A stretch of 64,000 bases of DNA from Actinomycetota bacterium (lineage in GTDB: Bacteria; Actinomycetota; Acidimicrobiia; Spongiisociales; UBA4744). Within the stretch, counting starts at the first letter, position 1. Each line of letters opens with the position of its first letter. The stretch spans positions 22,403-86,402 of the forward strand of contig JAADGS010000063.1 of the NCBI GenBank assembly GCA_013152275.1, read 5' to 3'. Shown here in pieces: positions 48,835 to 58,629 of this stretch. The notes beneath the pieces were generated by a model. It was given only the letters and a program-made list of their open reading frames with translations. It searched no databases and was not told the DNA's origin. The position numbers and the translations under genes are program-made.

Positions 48835-49136
48835 CCCCTCAACTCATGGAACTCGTCGACAGATGTTGTCTGTCGATTACGGAACACGGCGACAATGATC
48901 GCCAACCCGACCACGACTTCCGCGGCGGCAACGACGAGGACGAAGAACACCGCGAGTTGGCCGGTGAGATCCCGCAATTGACGGCCGGCCGCGATGAACG
49001 TCAGGTTGACGGCGTTGAGCATCAACTCGATGCACATGAACATCACGATCGCGTTCCGGCGAACCATGAGCCCGAGCGCTCCGATCGCGAACAGGGCCGC
49101 TGCGAGCGTCATGTACCAGCCTGCGGTAACGATCAT
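48831..49136 (-). CDS. nuoK: NADH-quinone oxidoreductase subunit K
   Basis: 101 residues, three helices. The two buried glutamates of the central proton path are in [14 protein letters not shown] and [11 protein letters not shown]. Overlaps nuoJ and nuoL by 4 nt each. Confidence 0.96.
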   Translation of the reverse strand: MIVTAGWYMTLAAALFAIGALGLMVRRNAIVMFMCIELMLNAVNLTFIAAGRQLRDLTGQLAVFFVLVVAAAEVVVGLAIIVAVFRNRQTTSVDEFHELRG

Positions 49137-49660
49137 GGCCGCTCCCTCTTCCGAGATGGAAAGTAGGCGAGGGCGATCGCTCCGACCGCCGCAACGATGA
49201 GCAAGAGCGAGGTCACCTCGAACGGCAGCACCCACTCGCCGAACAGGCCGGCGCCGATCGCTTCTGCGGTCCCGATGGGAGCCTCTCCAGGCTTGGGAAC
49301 CCCGGTGACCCACGACCAGTTGTTTCCGGCAACCACCGCAATGACGACCCCGAGCGTCACCAGGCCGAGCAGAAACACGAGCAGCCGCTGCGTGGGAAGA
49401 TGCTCGGTGAGGTCTTCGGAACGGTCGACACCGATGAGCATGATGACGAACAGAAACAGCGTCATGACCGCACCGGCATACACCATCACCTGCACGGCGG
49501 CGACGAAGTGGGCAAGGTGCACGACGTAGAAGACGGCGAGCGACAGCAGCGTGAGGATCAAGCCCATCGCAGACTTGACCGGATTCCTCGCGAACACCAC
49601 CGACAGCGCACCGACCAAGGCGAGGGAACCGAACAAGAAGAACAGAATCAGCTCGGTCAT
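49133..49660 (-). CDS. nuoJ: NADH-quinone oxidoreductase subunit J
   Basis: 175 residues from ATG 49660 (ribosome site gggggaggaga). About five helices. The pi-bulge helix with the conserved [14 protein letters not shown] segment is present. Overlaps nuoI by 4 nt and nuoK by 4 nt. Confidence 0.95.
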   Translation of the reverse strand: MTELILFFLFGSLALVGALSVVFARNPVKSAMGLILTLLSLAVFYVVHLAHFVAAVQVMVYAGAVMTLFLFVIMLIGVDRSEDLTEHLPTQRLLVFLLGLVTLGVVIAVVAGNNWSWVTGVPKPGEAPIGTAEAIGAGLFGEWVLPFEVTSLLLIVAAVGAIALAYFPSRKRERP

Positions 49661-50277
49661 GTCTCCTCCCCCGATTGCCCTTTCTCGGGTTCGCGGGCCT
49701 TGCCGGCTCTGGGCGTCCATCCGACGACACCTTCATACGCCGCCCTTCCGGCAGGAGCCGTCGCCCGCATCCACCCGTCACCTTCGGTGAGCTCCTCGTA
49801 GTTGGCGAGGGGATCGTCGTCGAACATGTGATTCGGTGAGCCGTCCTCGTTGACGAGGAGCTCTTTCTTCGTGTAGATCGCGTCCTGACGGTCCGTCACC
49901 GACATCTCGAACAGGTGTGTCATCGTGATGGCCCCGGTCGGGCATGCCTCGACGCAGAGCCCGCAGAAGATGCATCGCAGCATGTTGATGTCGTAGACGA
50001 ACCCGTAGCGCTCCCCCGGGCTGACCGGAGCGTCCGGCGGATTGTCGGCACCTCGCACATAGATGCAATGCGCGGGACATACACCTGCGCACAATTCGCA
50101 ACCGATGCACTTTTCGGTGCCGTCCGGATAGCGGTTCAACTGATGTCTGCCGTGGAATCTCTGTGGCTTGACACGGAACTCCTTCGGGTACTGCTCGGTC
50201 ACGAGACCGTCTTTGAACACGGTCCTCATTCCGATCCCGAAGGTGACTTTGAGGCCTTTGGCGAACTCGGAGATCAT
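49657..50277 (-). CDS. nuoI: NADH-quinone oxidoreductase subunit I (two [4Fe-4S])
   Basis: 206 residues from ATG 50277, which overlaps nuoH by 4 nt as elsewhere in this operon; ATG 50283 is the alternative. The ferredoxin motifs [12 protein letters not shown] and [12 protein letters not shown] bind clusters N6a and N6b. The C-terminal tail of about 40 residues is rich in Gly, Glu and Lys. It passes electrons toward NuoB near the quinone site. Confidence 0.95.
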   Translation of the reverse strand: MISEFAKGLKVTFGIGMRTVFKDGLVTEQYPKEFRVKPQRFHGRHQLNRYPDGTEKCIGCELCAGVCPAHCIYVRGADNPPDAPVSPGERYGFVYDINMLRCIFCGLCVEACPTGAITMTHLFEMSVTDRQDAIYTKKELLVNEDGSPNHMFDDDPLANYEELTEGDGWMRATAPAGRAAYEGVVGWTPRAGKAREPEKGQSGEET

Positions 50278-51368
50278 GCCCATGGCAATCCAAACTGTCG
50301 GATTCCGACGACGATGGTGACGAAGACGAGCCAGGCGAGCGCGGCAGGAATCAAACCCTTCCAACCAAGAACCATGAGCCGGTCGTAGCGGATCCGAGGC
50401 AATGTGGCACGAATCCACATGAACGCGAACAGGACGACGAGCGTCTTGAGGAAGAAGTAGGCGATGGGAAGCAGTGCCGAGATCCACACGGGAATGCGCC
50501 CATCGAAGGTCGGACCGTTCCACCCGCCCAGGAAGAGTGTCGCCGTAATCGCCGACATGTTGAACATGTTGATGTACTCGGCGAGGAAGAAGAACGCGAA
50601 CCGGATGCTCGAATACTCGGTATGGAATCCGCCGACGAGTTCCTGCTCGGCCTCCACCATGTCGAACGGCGCCCTGTTGGTCTCGGCCACGCCGGCGATG
50701 AAGAAGATCACGAACGAGATGAACATGGGGATGATGTTCCACCTGGGAATGACCATCAGGATCGGCCAGCCGAACAGGTCGGCGAACGAGCCGGACTGCG
50801 ATGCAACGATCTTCTGGATGGAGAGACTGCCCGAGTAGAACACGACGGGGACGAGGGCGAGTCCCATTGCAGCCTCGTACGAGATTGCCTGTGCGGTAGC
50901 CCGCACACTGCCAAGCAACGGGTATTTCGACCCGGAGGACCATCCTGCCATCACGATCGCGTACACGGCGAGCGAGGAAAACGCGAGGATGTACAGCAGG
51001 CCGATGTTCAGATCGGTTCCCTGGAGACTGATCGTTCGTTCAACGCCACCGAGGGTCACGGTAAACGACCGCCCGATCGGGATCACCAGGAAGATGAGGA
51101 AGGCGGGCACCAACGCGATGACCGGAGCAAGGATGTACATGCCGAACTCGGCTTTGCGCGGAGTGATCGGCTCCTTGAAAAACAGTTTCAATCCGTCGGC
51201 GAGCGTCTGCAGCATTCCCCACGGGCCTGCACGATTCGGTCCGATCCGATTCTGCATGTCGGCAACGACCTTGCGCTCGGCCCAGACGAGCAGCAGAACG
51301 ACCACCAGCAACAGACCGAAGATCACGAGGACCTTGACTGCGGCAATACCCACATCCCACCAATCCAT
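50274..51368 (-). CDS. nuoH: NADH-quinone oxidoreductase subunit H
   Basis: 364 residues, eight or nine helices. It forms the quinone entry tunnel with NuoB and NuoD. Conserved segments are [22 protein letters not shown] near 30-50 and [23 protein letters not shown] near 230-250. ATG 51368 overlaps the nuoG stop by one base. Confidence 0.96.
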   Translation of the reverse strand: MDWWDVGIAAVKVLVIFGLLLVVVLLLVWAERKVVADMQNRIGPNRAGPWGMLQTLADGLKLFFKEPITPRKAEFGMYILAPVIALVPAFLIFLVIPIGRSFTVTLGGVERTISLQGTDLNIGLLYILAFSSLAVYAIVMAGWSSGSKYPLLGSVRATAQAISYEAAMGLALVPVVFYSGSLSIQKIVASQSGSFADLFGWPILMVIPRWNIIPMFISFVIFFIAGVAETNRAPFDMVEAEQELVGGFHTEYSSIRFAFFFLAEYINMFNMSAITATLFLGGWNGPTFDGRIPVWISALLPIAYFFLKTLVVLFAFMWIRATLPRIRYDRLMVLGWKGLIPAALAWLVFVTIVVGIRQFGLPWA

Positions 51369-53800
51369 CAGGCGCTCACCTCCTTGCGAACCGTGATGGC
51401 GAGTCGGTCACCGAGAGACGGTATCCCCGGTTGGTTGAACGGGATGTAGACGACTCCTTGGACGAGCGAAGGATCGAGCACCGCGGGCATCACCGCCGTG
51501 CTCGCAGATGTCTCGACCGTGACCTTGTCTCCCGAAACGATCCCAAGCGTTGCGGCGTCGAGCGGATGCAGATATGCGAACGCTCCCGGCGCGAGGTGCT
51601 GCAGCGACAGTGACCTGCGCATCTCGACACCGTCGTCGTACAGTGTCCTGGCCAGGTGCAGGACCAGAGGCGCGGACGCCGATTCGAGTGCATGATCCAC
51701 AGGCGTGTAGTGCAGTGGCTGATCTGCGTCGGGGCCAGGGATGACGACACCCTCACCGAAGGCAAGTGAGCTCCAGGTGACCCCGGCGTAGGCGGGTGCC
51801 ACCTCGGCGATCTCCGCAGCGATCGTCTCTGGACAGTCGAAACCCATCGGAGCGTCGAGCCGACGCGCGATCTCTTCGAGGATGGACCAGTCCGGCTGCG
51901 TCTGGCCGGGGCCTGCGACGACGCGGGTGACCTTTTGCACCCTTCCCTCGAGGTTCGTCGAAGTGCCCTGTTTCTCGGCGAACGCTTCCGCCGGCAACAC
52001 GACGTCCGCACGTGCCGAGGAGTCCGTGAGAAACAGGTCCAGGGCGACCACGAACTCGGCCTTGTCGAGGGCTTCGGCTGCGAGCGCGCCATCGGGGACG
52101 TCGCGCACCGGGTCGGCTCCCACCATCACCAACGCCTTCAGGTCGCCGGCAACAAGTCCCTCGAGAACCCCTCGGGTGTCGCGTCCCTCATGGTCGGGTA
52201 CCGCTCCGAAATCCGCTTCGAAGGAGGCCACCTGGTCTGCATCGTCGAGCGACACCCTCCCCGGCAACAGCCCGGGCGCAAGTCCCATATCGAGCGCTCC
52301 ATAGGTATTCGATCGCCGGACGAGCGGCATGATCTTGGCATCAGGCAGTGTCAGAGCGAAAGCTGCGACCGATTCTGCGAGTCGCGGATCCTCGGTGAGG
52401 CCTGTCCGACCGACGATTGCCACCACCGGACCTTCGCCGAGCACGGCGCGCGCGACCGCGTACTCTCCCTCACCTGCAGCGAGGGCACGCAGCACTTCAG
52501 GTCCCTGGCCGGGACGGTAGGTGATCTTGTGTTTCGTCCGGTCGTCGAGCCCCGTTCTTCGCGGATGTACGACGACCAGTTTCGCGCCGTGTTTCTGCGC
52601 CGCCTGCCGCACCCGCAGGTATAACGAACCGAGCTCTTCCTTCAGGTCCGGCGCCCACAGGAGAATGGAGTTTGCGGCATCGAGATCGGAGATCCGTGCC
52701 CTGCGAACCGCCGCAGCGAGGAGCCTCGGATCGAGGCCGTCGTCCATCTGGGCGTCGACGTGGTTCGAGCCGACGACGGTCCGCATGAACTTGGAGAACG
52801 CGTAGGCGTCCTCGTTGGTGCCCCGTGCTCCACCAAGGCCCGCGACCGCGGCCCCACCCTCTGCATCGATGATGTCTCTGAGGCGTGCTGCAGTCAGATC
52901 CAGGGCTTCGGTCCACGAGGCCTCACGGTAGCTGCCGTCTTCGTTCCTGATGAGCGGAACTTCGAGCCGGTCTTCCGAGGCGATGAACTCGAAGCCGAAC
53001 CGGCACTTGTCGCTCAACCAGCCTTGGTTCGTGGCGTCGTTGTCGACACCGTTGAACCGCAGAACCTTGTTCCGACTCGTGTCGATCTCGATGCGGTCAC
53101 CCACGGTGCAGTGATGACACGTCGACTCGGCCCTCTGCAGATCCCATGGCCGTGCCTTGAATCGGTACGGCACCGCGGTGAGCGCGCCAACGGGGCAGAT
53201 CTGGACCGTGTTGCCGGAGAAGTAGGAAGAGAACGGCTCGTTCGGGAATGTGGAGATGTGGGTGTTGTTGCCCCTGGCGGTGAACTCCAGGAGCGCGTCG
53301 CCGGCGACCTCGTCTGCGAAGCGCACACATCGCGAGCACAGAATGCAGCGCTCTCGATCCAAGAGCACGAGATCCGAGACCGGGATGGGCTTTTCATAGT
53401 GGCGCTTCTCCTCGACGAACCGGCTCTCCCCGGGCCCATAGCCGAGGGTCTGGTCCTGGAGGGGACATTCGCCGCCCTTGTCACAGACAGGACAGTCGAG
53501 GGGATGGTTGATGAGGAGGAACTCGAGCACACCTTCTTGCGCCTTCTTGACGACAGGCGTGGTCGTGTGGATCACCTGTCCCTCCGTCGCAGGCAGGACG
53601 CACGCCGGCGTCAGCACCTTGCCCCGCGGGGTCTCCAACTCGACGAGGCACATCCGGCATATGCCCACGGCGGAGAGCCGCGGGTGGTAGCAGAAATGGG
53701 GAATGTAGATGCCGCCGTCACGCGCTGCATCGATGACCGGCCGGCCCTTCGGGACTTCCAGTTCCCGACCGTCGACAGTGATCTTCACCAGATCAGTCAA
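51368..53800 (-). CDS. nuoG: NADH-quinone oxidoreductase subunit G
   Basis: 810 residues with a TTG start at 53800. A ribosome site (ggggggtg) precedes it; GTG 53788 is an alternative. The N-terminal [2Fe-2S] ligands are in HFCYHPRLSAVGICRMC, then CPVCDKGGECPLQDQ with the His of the N5 cluster nearby, and CILCSRCVRFADE. The second half is a molybdopterin-oxidoreductase-like domain without the cofactor. It also has an additional CHHCTVGDR group, the position of cluster N7 in some bacteria. Confidence 0.95.
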   Translation of the reverse strand: MTDLVKITVDGRELEVPKGRPVIDAARDGGIYIPHFCYHPRLSAVGICRMCLVELETPRGKVLTPACVLPATEGQVIHTTTPVVKKAQEGVLEFLLINHPLDCPVCDKGGECPLQDQTLGYGPGESRFVEEKRHYEKPIPVSDLVLLDRERCILCSRCVRFADEVAGDALLEFTARGNNTHISTFPNEPFSSYFSGNTVQICPVGALTAVPYRFKARPWDLQRAESTCHHCTVGDRIEIDTSRNKVLRFNGVDNDATNQGWLSDKCRFGFEFIASEDRLEVPLIRNEDGSYREASWTEALDLTAARLRDIIDAEGGAAVAGLGGARGTNEDAYAFSKFMRTVVGSNHVDAQMDDGLDPRLLAAAVRRARISDLDAANSILLWAPDLKEELGSLYLRVRQAAQKHGAKLVVVHPRRTGLDDRTKHKITYRPGQGPEVLRALAAGEGEYAVARAVLGEGPVVAIVGRTGLTEDPRLAESVAAFALTLPDAKIMPLVRRSNTYGALDMGLAPGLLPGRVSLDDADQVASFEADFGAVPDHEGRDTRGVLEGLVAGDLKALVMVGADPVRDVPDGALAAEALDKAEFVVALDLFLTDSSARADVVLPAEAFAEKQGTSTNLEGRVQKVTRVVAGPGQTQPDWSILEEIARRLDAPMGFDCPETIAAEIAEVAPAYAGVTWSSLAFGEGVVIPGPDADQPLHYTPVDHALESASAPLVLHLARTLYDDGVEMRRSLSLQHLAPGAFAYLHPLDAATLGIVSGDKVTVETSASTAVMPAVLDPSLVQGVVYIPFNQPGIPSLGDRLAITVRKEVSA

Positions 53801-55091
53801 AAGGGCACCCCCCGCCGTGGATGTGTGCCATCACTTCGTCCTTGAAGTAGCGCGTGATCGACGTGATCGGCGACACCGAGGATGGCCCCAACGGGCAGAT
53901 GGTGGTCATCTTCGGAGGCCACAGGAGGCCCGGGCTGATGTTGTCGGCGACATCCAGAAGAAGGTCCGTGTCGACCTCCCGGCCGGCCCCTTCTTCGATG
54001 CGGCGCAGGATCATCTCCTCCCAGGTCGTTCCCTCCCGGCAAGGAGTGCACTGGCCGCACGATTCGTGGGCGAAGAACCGCACGACTCGCTCGGCGGCAC
54101 GGACCACACATGTGGTGTCGTCCATGACGATGACCGCGCCCGATCCCAACATCGATCCGGCTTTGCCGCACGCATCCTTGGTGATCTCATCATCGAGGTG
54201 CTGCGACGGCACGAACCAGGGTGCACTGGCACCCCCGGGAATCCAGGTCTTGAGTTCGTTCCCCGCCCGGATCCCGCCGGCGACGTCGAAGATGAGATCT
54301 CTCCAGGTGATGCCGTGCGGAAGCTCGTAGTTGCCGGGTCGATTCACATGGCCGGACACGGAGAACAGGAACGTGCCCGTGTCGACGTCGTGGCCGAGCG
54401 CTCGATAGGCGTCCGCGCCGTGCTCGAGGATGTAGGGCAGGTTGGAGACCGTCTCGACGTTGTTGACGATCGTCGGCATCATGTAGAGACCCTTGGCGGC
54501 CGGGAAGTAGGGCGGCTTGATGCGGGGTTCGCCGCGCCGGCCTTCGAGGCTGTTGATGAGAGCGGTCTCTTCACCACAGATGTAGGCACCGCCTCCGAGG
54601 TGAACGGTCACTTCCAGTTCGTAATCGGTCCCGAAGATCCCCTTGCCGAGATAGCCCTTGGCATAGGCCTCGGCGAGCGCGCGCTGGACCCGGCGTGCCG
54701 GAAGCGGGTATTCGCCCCGGATATAGATGAACGCCTCGTGAACCTCATTGGCGACCGCCGTGATGACGATGCCCTCGATCATCTGATGGGGATCCCGTTC
54801 GAGAAGTTGGCGGTCTTTGAAGGTTCCCGGCTCCGACTCGTCGCCGTTGACAATCAGGTACGCGGGGCGGGCCGGAGCGAGGAAGCTCCATTTCAGGCCT
54901 GCAGAGAACCCTGCGCCACCGCGTCCGATCAGCCCAGAGGATTTCACCAGTTCGACGAGTTCATCCCTGGTCATATCCATTGCCTTGCGCGCTCCGGCGT
55001 AACCGCCGGTCGCCTCGTACGTCTCCAACGTGTGACTGTCGGATGGGTGCTCGATCATCCGTTTCGTCAACACGAGTGGGTAGGTGCTCAC
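53793..55091 (-). CDS. nuoF: NADH-quinone oxidoreductase subunit F (NADH/FMN)
   Basis: 432 residues. It binds NADH and FMN, the entry point of complex I. The nucleotide loop is GRGGAGFSAGLKW and the FMN region GGAYICGEETALINSLEG. Cluster N3 ligands are in SCGQCTPCREGT plus a later cysteine. GTG start at 55091, overlapping nuoE by 4 nt. Confidence 0.97.
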   Translation of the reverse strand: MSTYPLVLTKRMIEHPSDSHTLETYEATGGYAGARKAMDMTRDELVELVKSSGLIGRGGAGFSAGLKWSFLAPARPAYLIVNGDESEPGTFKDRQLLERDPHQMIEGIVITAVANEVHEAFIYIRGEYPLPARRVQRALAEAYAKGYLGKGIFGTDYELEVTVHLGGGAYICGEETALINSLEGRRGEPRIKPPYFPAAKGLYMMPTIVNNVETVSNLPYILEHGADAYRALGHDVDTGTFLFSVSGHVNRPGNYELPHGITWRDLIFDVAGGIRAGNELKTWIPGGASAPWFVPSQHLDDEITKDACGKAGSMLGSGAVIVMDDTTCVVRAAERVVRFFAHESCGQCTPCREGTTWEEMILRRIEEGAGREVDTDLLLDVADNISPGLLWPPKMTTICPLGPSSVSPITSITRYFKDEVMAHIHGGGCPFD

Positions 55092-55702
55092 GAGGCACCT
55101 CCTGCCGTCCTGTAAGGGTCGAACGCGGGGAAGGGGCCGATGGCACCTTGTGGCTCGGAGATCGCCGGATCGAACGAACGTGCGCCGCCGAAGCGCTCCT
55201 GGAGTTCGGCCGCCGTGATGGTCTCCGGCCTGTTCTCACGAAGCCACCTGATCATTGCCGCGACGGCTTCGGACGTGACTCCTTCGACCAGTTCATAGTT
55301 GACCTGGACGGCCGGTGCGCCACCGCAGGCTCCGATGCACTCGACGTGTTCGACGGTGACGACCCCGTCCGCGGCGGTTTCGCCTGCCGGGACACCGGCT
55401 TGCTCCTCGGCCGAACTCATGACATCGTCGGCGCCATTGAGCATGCAGGCGATCGACGTGCAGACCGACACGAGGTACTCGCCTTGTGGAATGAGCTTGA
55501 ACATCCCGTAGAAGCTCGCCACCGATTCCACCTGTACCGGTGTCAACCCCGTCAATTCTGCGACCACGCGCATACCGTCTTCGGTCACGTAACCGTCTTC
55601 GCGCATGGCCATGTAGAGCAAGGGCATGATGGCGGATCGCTTTTGTGGGTACCGGTCGGCGAGAGACCGGGCCCGGGCGAGAGTCTCGACGCTCCAGCTC
55701 AT
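55088..55702 (-). CDS. nuoE: NADH-quinone oxidoreductase subunit E ([2Fe-2S])
   Basis: 204 residues, about 30-40 longer than usual because of a Pro-rich C-terminal tail (FDPAISEPQGAIGP). The N1a cluster ligands are in CTSIACMLNG and ECIGACGGAP. It works with NuoF in the NADH-oxidising tip. ATG 55702 sits just after a 60-bp tandem repeat that separates it from nuoD, the only sizeable gap in the operon. Confidence 0.95.
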   Translation of the reverse strand: MSWSVETLARARSLADRYPQKRSAIMPLLYMAMREDGYVTEDGMRVVAELTGLTPVQVESVASFYGMFKLIPQGEYLVSVCTSIACMLNGADDVMSSAEEQAGVPAGETAADGVVTVEHVECIGACGGAPAVQVNYELVEGVTSEAVAAMIRWLRENRPETITAAELQERFGGARSFDPAISEPQGAIGPFPAFDPYRTAGGAS

Positions 55703-55707
55703 GATCC

Positions 55708-55821
55708 GATTCCTGTCAATGCCGGCGTCGAATACCGACGCTCATAGTGACGAGAATCTGGCCTCTGGATTCCTGTCAATGCCGGCGTCGAATACCGACG
55801 CTCATAGTGACGAGAATCTGG
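55708..55821. repeat. Two 60-bp-period direct repeats between nuoD and nuoE
   Basis: A 54-bp unit beginning gattcctgtcaatgccggcg is at 55708-55761 and again, identical, at 55768-55821, exactly 60 bp apart. Each copy contains a hairpin gcgtcg-aatac-cgacgc (55725-55741 and 55785-55801). It is the only non-coding gap in an otherwise overlapping operon. It could affect mRNA stability or processing, or be a simple recent duplication. Confidence 0.92.
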
Positions 55822-55826
55822 TCTTT

Positions 55827-57173
55827 TCATCGGTCCACGTCTCCGATCACCGGGTCAAGCGACGAGATGGTCGCAACCGTGTCTGCGATGAGCGAATCGG
55901 ACATGGCGATGGGCAGTGCCTGGAGGTTGCAGAACGATGGCGTCCGCATGTGCATCCGCAACGGATGTGTGCCTCCGTCGGAGACCAGGTATGCGCCCAG
56001 TTCGCCCCTCGGAGATTCGATCGCCACGTACGCTTCGCCTTCGGGCACCTTGAACCCCGCAGTGAAGATCTTGAAATGATGGATCAGTGCTTCCATCGAC
56101 TGGTCGATACGTGCACGGGGCGGCGGGGTCACCTTGCGATCCTCCGTGCGGTAGTCACCTTTGGGCATCGACTCTGCGACCTGGCGCACGATGCCCAGCG
56201 ACTGAGTGATCTCCTGCACTCGCACACGGTACCGGTCGTACACATCGCCGTTCTCCCCGACCGGAACCTCGAACTCGTACTGCTCGATCCCGCTGTAGGG
56301 CTGGGATTTGCGCAGATCCCATCCGAGCCCCGTCGCGCGCAGATTCGGGCCGGTCGTCCCGTAGGCCAGGGCCTCCTCGGCAGTGATGATCCCGACACCG
56401 ACCGTGCGCTCCTCCCAGATCGGGTTGTGCCTGAGGAGGTCCTCGTAATCTGCGACGCCGGCGAGCACCTTCTCGATGATGTCTTCGATGTCGGCTTCCC
56501 AGCCGTCAGGAAGGTCCGCGGCGACCCCGCCGGGGCGAATGTAGTTGTGGTTCATCCGCAGCCCCGTGGTCTTCTCGAAGAAGGCGAGAATGGCTTCGCG
56601 GTCGCGAAATCCGTACAGCATCATGGACAGCGCACCGATGTCCATGCCGGCAGTCGCGAGGAACACCTGATGGCTGGTGATCCGATTGAGTTCGGTCATG
56701 AGGATCCTGATCGCCTGTGCGCGCGGTGGAATCTCGACGCCCAGGAGTTGCTCGACTGCAAGCGAGAATGCGAGCTCGTTGTGCAACGGTGCCAGGTAGT
56801 CCATTCTGGTCACGTTTGTGGGGCCTTGGAGGAAACTGAGCTGCTCGCCGGTTTTCTCCATGCCGGTGTGGAGGTACCCGATGATCGGTTTGGTCCGGCG
56901 AATGATCTCGCCTTCGAGCTCGATCTGCAGGCGCAACACTCCGTGGGTGGAAGGATGCTGCGGCCCCATGTTGATGATCATCAGCTCGTCTTCGGGGATC
57001 TCTTCCTCCACGACGAAATCGTCATCGACTCGAATGCCCTCCTGCTCGACAAGGCGGCTTTCGGGTTCCTCGATGAACATCTCCTGGGCGCCCTCATCGG
57101 TCGAGTCCTTCACCCACTCGGGTTCTTCGGTCCCGGAGATCCAGATCTCGTGCAGTTGGCGCTCGTCACTCAT
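55827..57173 (-). CDS. nuoD: NADH-quinone oxidoreductase subunit D
   Basis: 448 residues. An acidic N-terminal extension of about 60 residues precedes the usual start (MIINMGPQHPSTHGVLRL at 65-82). The quinone-site His is in QHPSTHG. NuoD is an evolutionary relative of the hydrogenase large subunit without the NiFe cysteines. ATG 57173 overlaps nuoC by 4 nt. Confidence 0.96.
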   Translation of the reverse strand: MSDERQLHEIWISGTEEPEWVKDSTDEGAQEMFIEEPESRLVEQEGIRVDDDFVVEEEIPEDELMIINMGPQHPSTHGVLRLQIELEGEIIRRTKPIIGYLHTGMEKTGEQLSFLQGPTNVTRMDYLAPLHNELAFSLAVEQLLGVEIPPRAQAIRILMTELNRITSHQVFLATAGMDIGALSMMLYGFRDREAILAFFEKTTGLRMNHNYIRPGGVAADLPDGWEADIEDIIEKVLAGVADYEDLLRHNPIWEERTVGVGIITAEEALAYGTTGPNLRATGLGWDLRKSQPYSGIEQYEFEVPVGENGDVYDRYRVRVQEITQSLGIVRQVAESMPKGDYRTEDRKVTPPPRARIDQSMEALIHHFKIFTAGFKVPEGEAYVAIESPRGELGAYLVSDGGTHPLRMHMRTPSFCNLQALPIAMSDSLIADTVATISSLDPVIGDVDR

Positions 57174-57673
57174 GATGCCTCCGGCGACGATTTGAACTGG
57201 ATGGGTACGGACCCGACCCCGTAGTCCTTACGAAGCGGGTGTCCCTCCCATTCGTCGGGGAGCAGAATCCGCGTGAGGTCGGGATGGCCCTCGAACGTCA
57301 GCCCGAACATGTCGTAGGCCTCCCGCTCGTAGAAGTTGGCGCCCGGGTACACGGGCACCAACGAATCGACGTTCATGTCGTCCTCCGGCACCGATGCCCG
57401 CAGACGGACACGAAGATTGTGCCGAAGCGAAAGCAGACCGGCAACGAGTTCGAAGCGAACAGGTCGCTTGCCGAGGTAGTCCACGACGGTCTCGTCGACC
57501 AGCATCTCGAACCCTGCATCCCGTGCTGCCTGCGCGACTTCGCGCCATCGGTTCTTCGGCACCATGAGCACGTCCTGACCGCTCGACAGCGCCCATTCGA
57601 CGTCGTCGAACAGTTCGGCGATCCCACCGATGACGGGATCCGGTGCAGCCATCGGTGTGGTCTCGTCGGCCAT
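57170..57673 (-). CDS. nuoC: NADH-quinone oxidoreductase subunit C
   Basis: 167 residues from ATG 57673, one base overlapping the nuoB stop. The family signature YPGANFYEREAYDMFGL is near 115-131, followed by GHPDLTRILLPDEWEGHPLR. A structural subunit of the peripheral arm. Confidence 0.95.
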   Translation of the reverse strand: MADETTPMAAPDPVIGGIAELFDDVEWALSSGQDVLMVPKNRWREVAQAARDAGFEMLVDETVVDYLGKRPVRFELVAGLLSLRHNLRVRLRASVPEDDMNVDSLVPVYPGANFYEREAYDMFGLTFEGHPDLTRILLPDEWEGHPLRKDYGVGSVPIQFKSSPEAS

Positions 57674-58143
57674 CAGTGAGCGATCTCTCCGGAGACGATC
57701 TTTGCCTGGAGGGTGAGAATCCCGTGCATCAGCGACTGTGGCCCTGGTGGACATCCGGGAACATAGATGTCGATCGGCACGATCTCATCGACACCCTGCA
57801 CAAGGGCGTAGTTGTTGAACATGCCTCCCGACGACGCGCACGCACCCATCGAGATCACCCACTTCGGTTCGGGCATCTGGTCATAGACCTGCCGCAGCAC
57901 GGGTGCCATCTTCTGCGATACGCGCCCGGCCACGATCATCAGGTCCGCCTGACGGGGCGAAGCGCGAAACACCTCCATACCAAAACGAGCAAGATCGTAA
58001 TGTGCGGCACCCGTGGCCATCATCTCGATCGCACAACACGCCAGTCCGAACGTGACCGGCCACATCGACCGAGTCTGCGCCCAATGAGCCAGTTTCTCGA
58101 CCGTCGACGTCAGGATGCCGGGAGCACCGCCGGTTGCGGCCAT
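57673..58143 (-). CDS. nuoB: NADH-quinone oxidoreductase subunit B (cluster N2)
   Basis: 156 residues. It binds N2, the last cluster before quinone, through the tandem cysteines in [10 protein letters not shown], and cysteines in [10 protein letters not shown] and PGCPPGPQ. Related to hydrogenase small subunits. ATG 58143 overlaps the nuoA stop by one base. Confidence 0.97.
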   Translation of the reverse strand: MAATGGAPGILTSTVEKLAHWAQTRSMWPVTFGLACCAIEMMATGAAHYDLARFGMEVFRASPRQADLMIVAGRVSQKMAPVLRQVYDQMPEPKWVISMGACASSGGMFNNYALVQGVDEIVPIDIYVPGCPPGPQSLMHGILTLQAKIVSGEIAH

Positions 58144-58544
58144 TATGCGGCCTCTTCTTCACGGACATATCGGGAACGGCGCTTGACATTCCAATCGAGC
58201 GCTCCGCGCTTCCACACATATCCGAGCGTTTCGATGACGAGGAACGTGAAGATGCCGACCGCCGCAATGCCATACCAGCCCAATTCACGGAACTGGACCG
58301 CCCATGCGAACAGAAAGATCGTTTCGATGTCGAAGATCACGAACAGCATCGCGACGAGGTAGAACTTGACGGGGAATCGCTGGGCAGGCTCGTGCTCCGG
58401 GACGATACCGCACTCGTACGGTGCAAGCTTCTCCGGTGACGGCTTCTTCGGAGCGATGAGCCAGGAGAGTCCGATGCTGCCGAATCCAAATGCCACTACC
58501 AGCACAAACATGATGGCGACTGGCAGGTAGTCGGCAAGATTCAC
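58143..58544 (-). CDS. nuoA: NADH-quinone oxidoreductase subunit A
   Basis: 133 residues from GTG 58544, chosen because gaaggaagg lies 8 nt upstream; a TTG at 58550 is too close to it. Three helices. The conserved acidic loop YECGIVPE and [13 protein letters not shown] are present. First gene of the 14-gene operon nuoA to nuoN. Confidence 0.95.
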   Translation of the reverse strand: MNLADYLPVAIMFVLVVAFGFGSIGLSWLIAPKKPSPEKLAPYECGIVPEHEPAQRFPVKFYLVAMLFVIFDIETIFLFAWAVQFRELGWYGIAAVGIFTFLVIETLGYVWKRGALDWNVKRRSRYVREEEAA

Positions 58545-58571
58545 GGACAAACCCTTCCTTCGGTCCCCGCA

Positions 58572-58600
58572 AGATTAGAAGTGGTGAGGGACCTGAACAA
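58572..58600 (-). promoter_or_regulatory. Predicted nuo operon promoter
   Basis: On the minus strand ttgttc (58600-58595) and taatct (58577-58572) are separated by exactly 17 nt, the ideal spacing. The start of transcription would be about 20 nt before nuoA. No Rex-type ttgtga/tcacaa half-site is seen here. Confidence 0.65.
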
Positions 58601-58629
58601 AACGCACCGATATCGGCCCGGATCAGCCG

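Noticed and set aside
55626..57224. Plus-strand frame of 532 codons containing a repeated SMPASNTDAHSDENL peptide
   Set aside because: The peptide repeat is only the 60-bp DNA repeat read on the wrong strand; the frame is antisense to nuoD.
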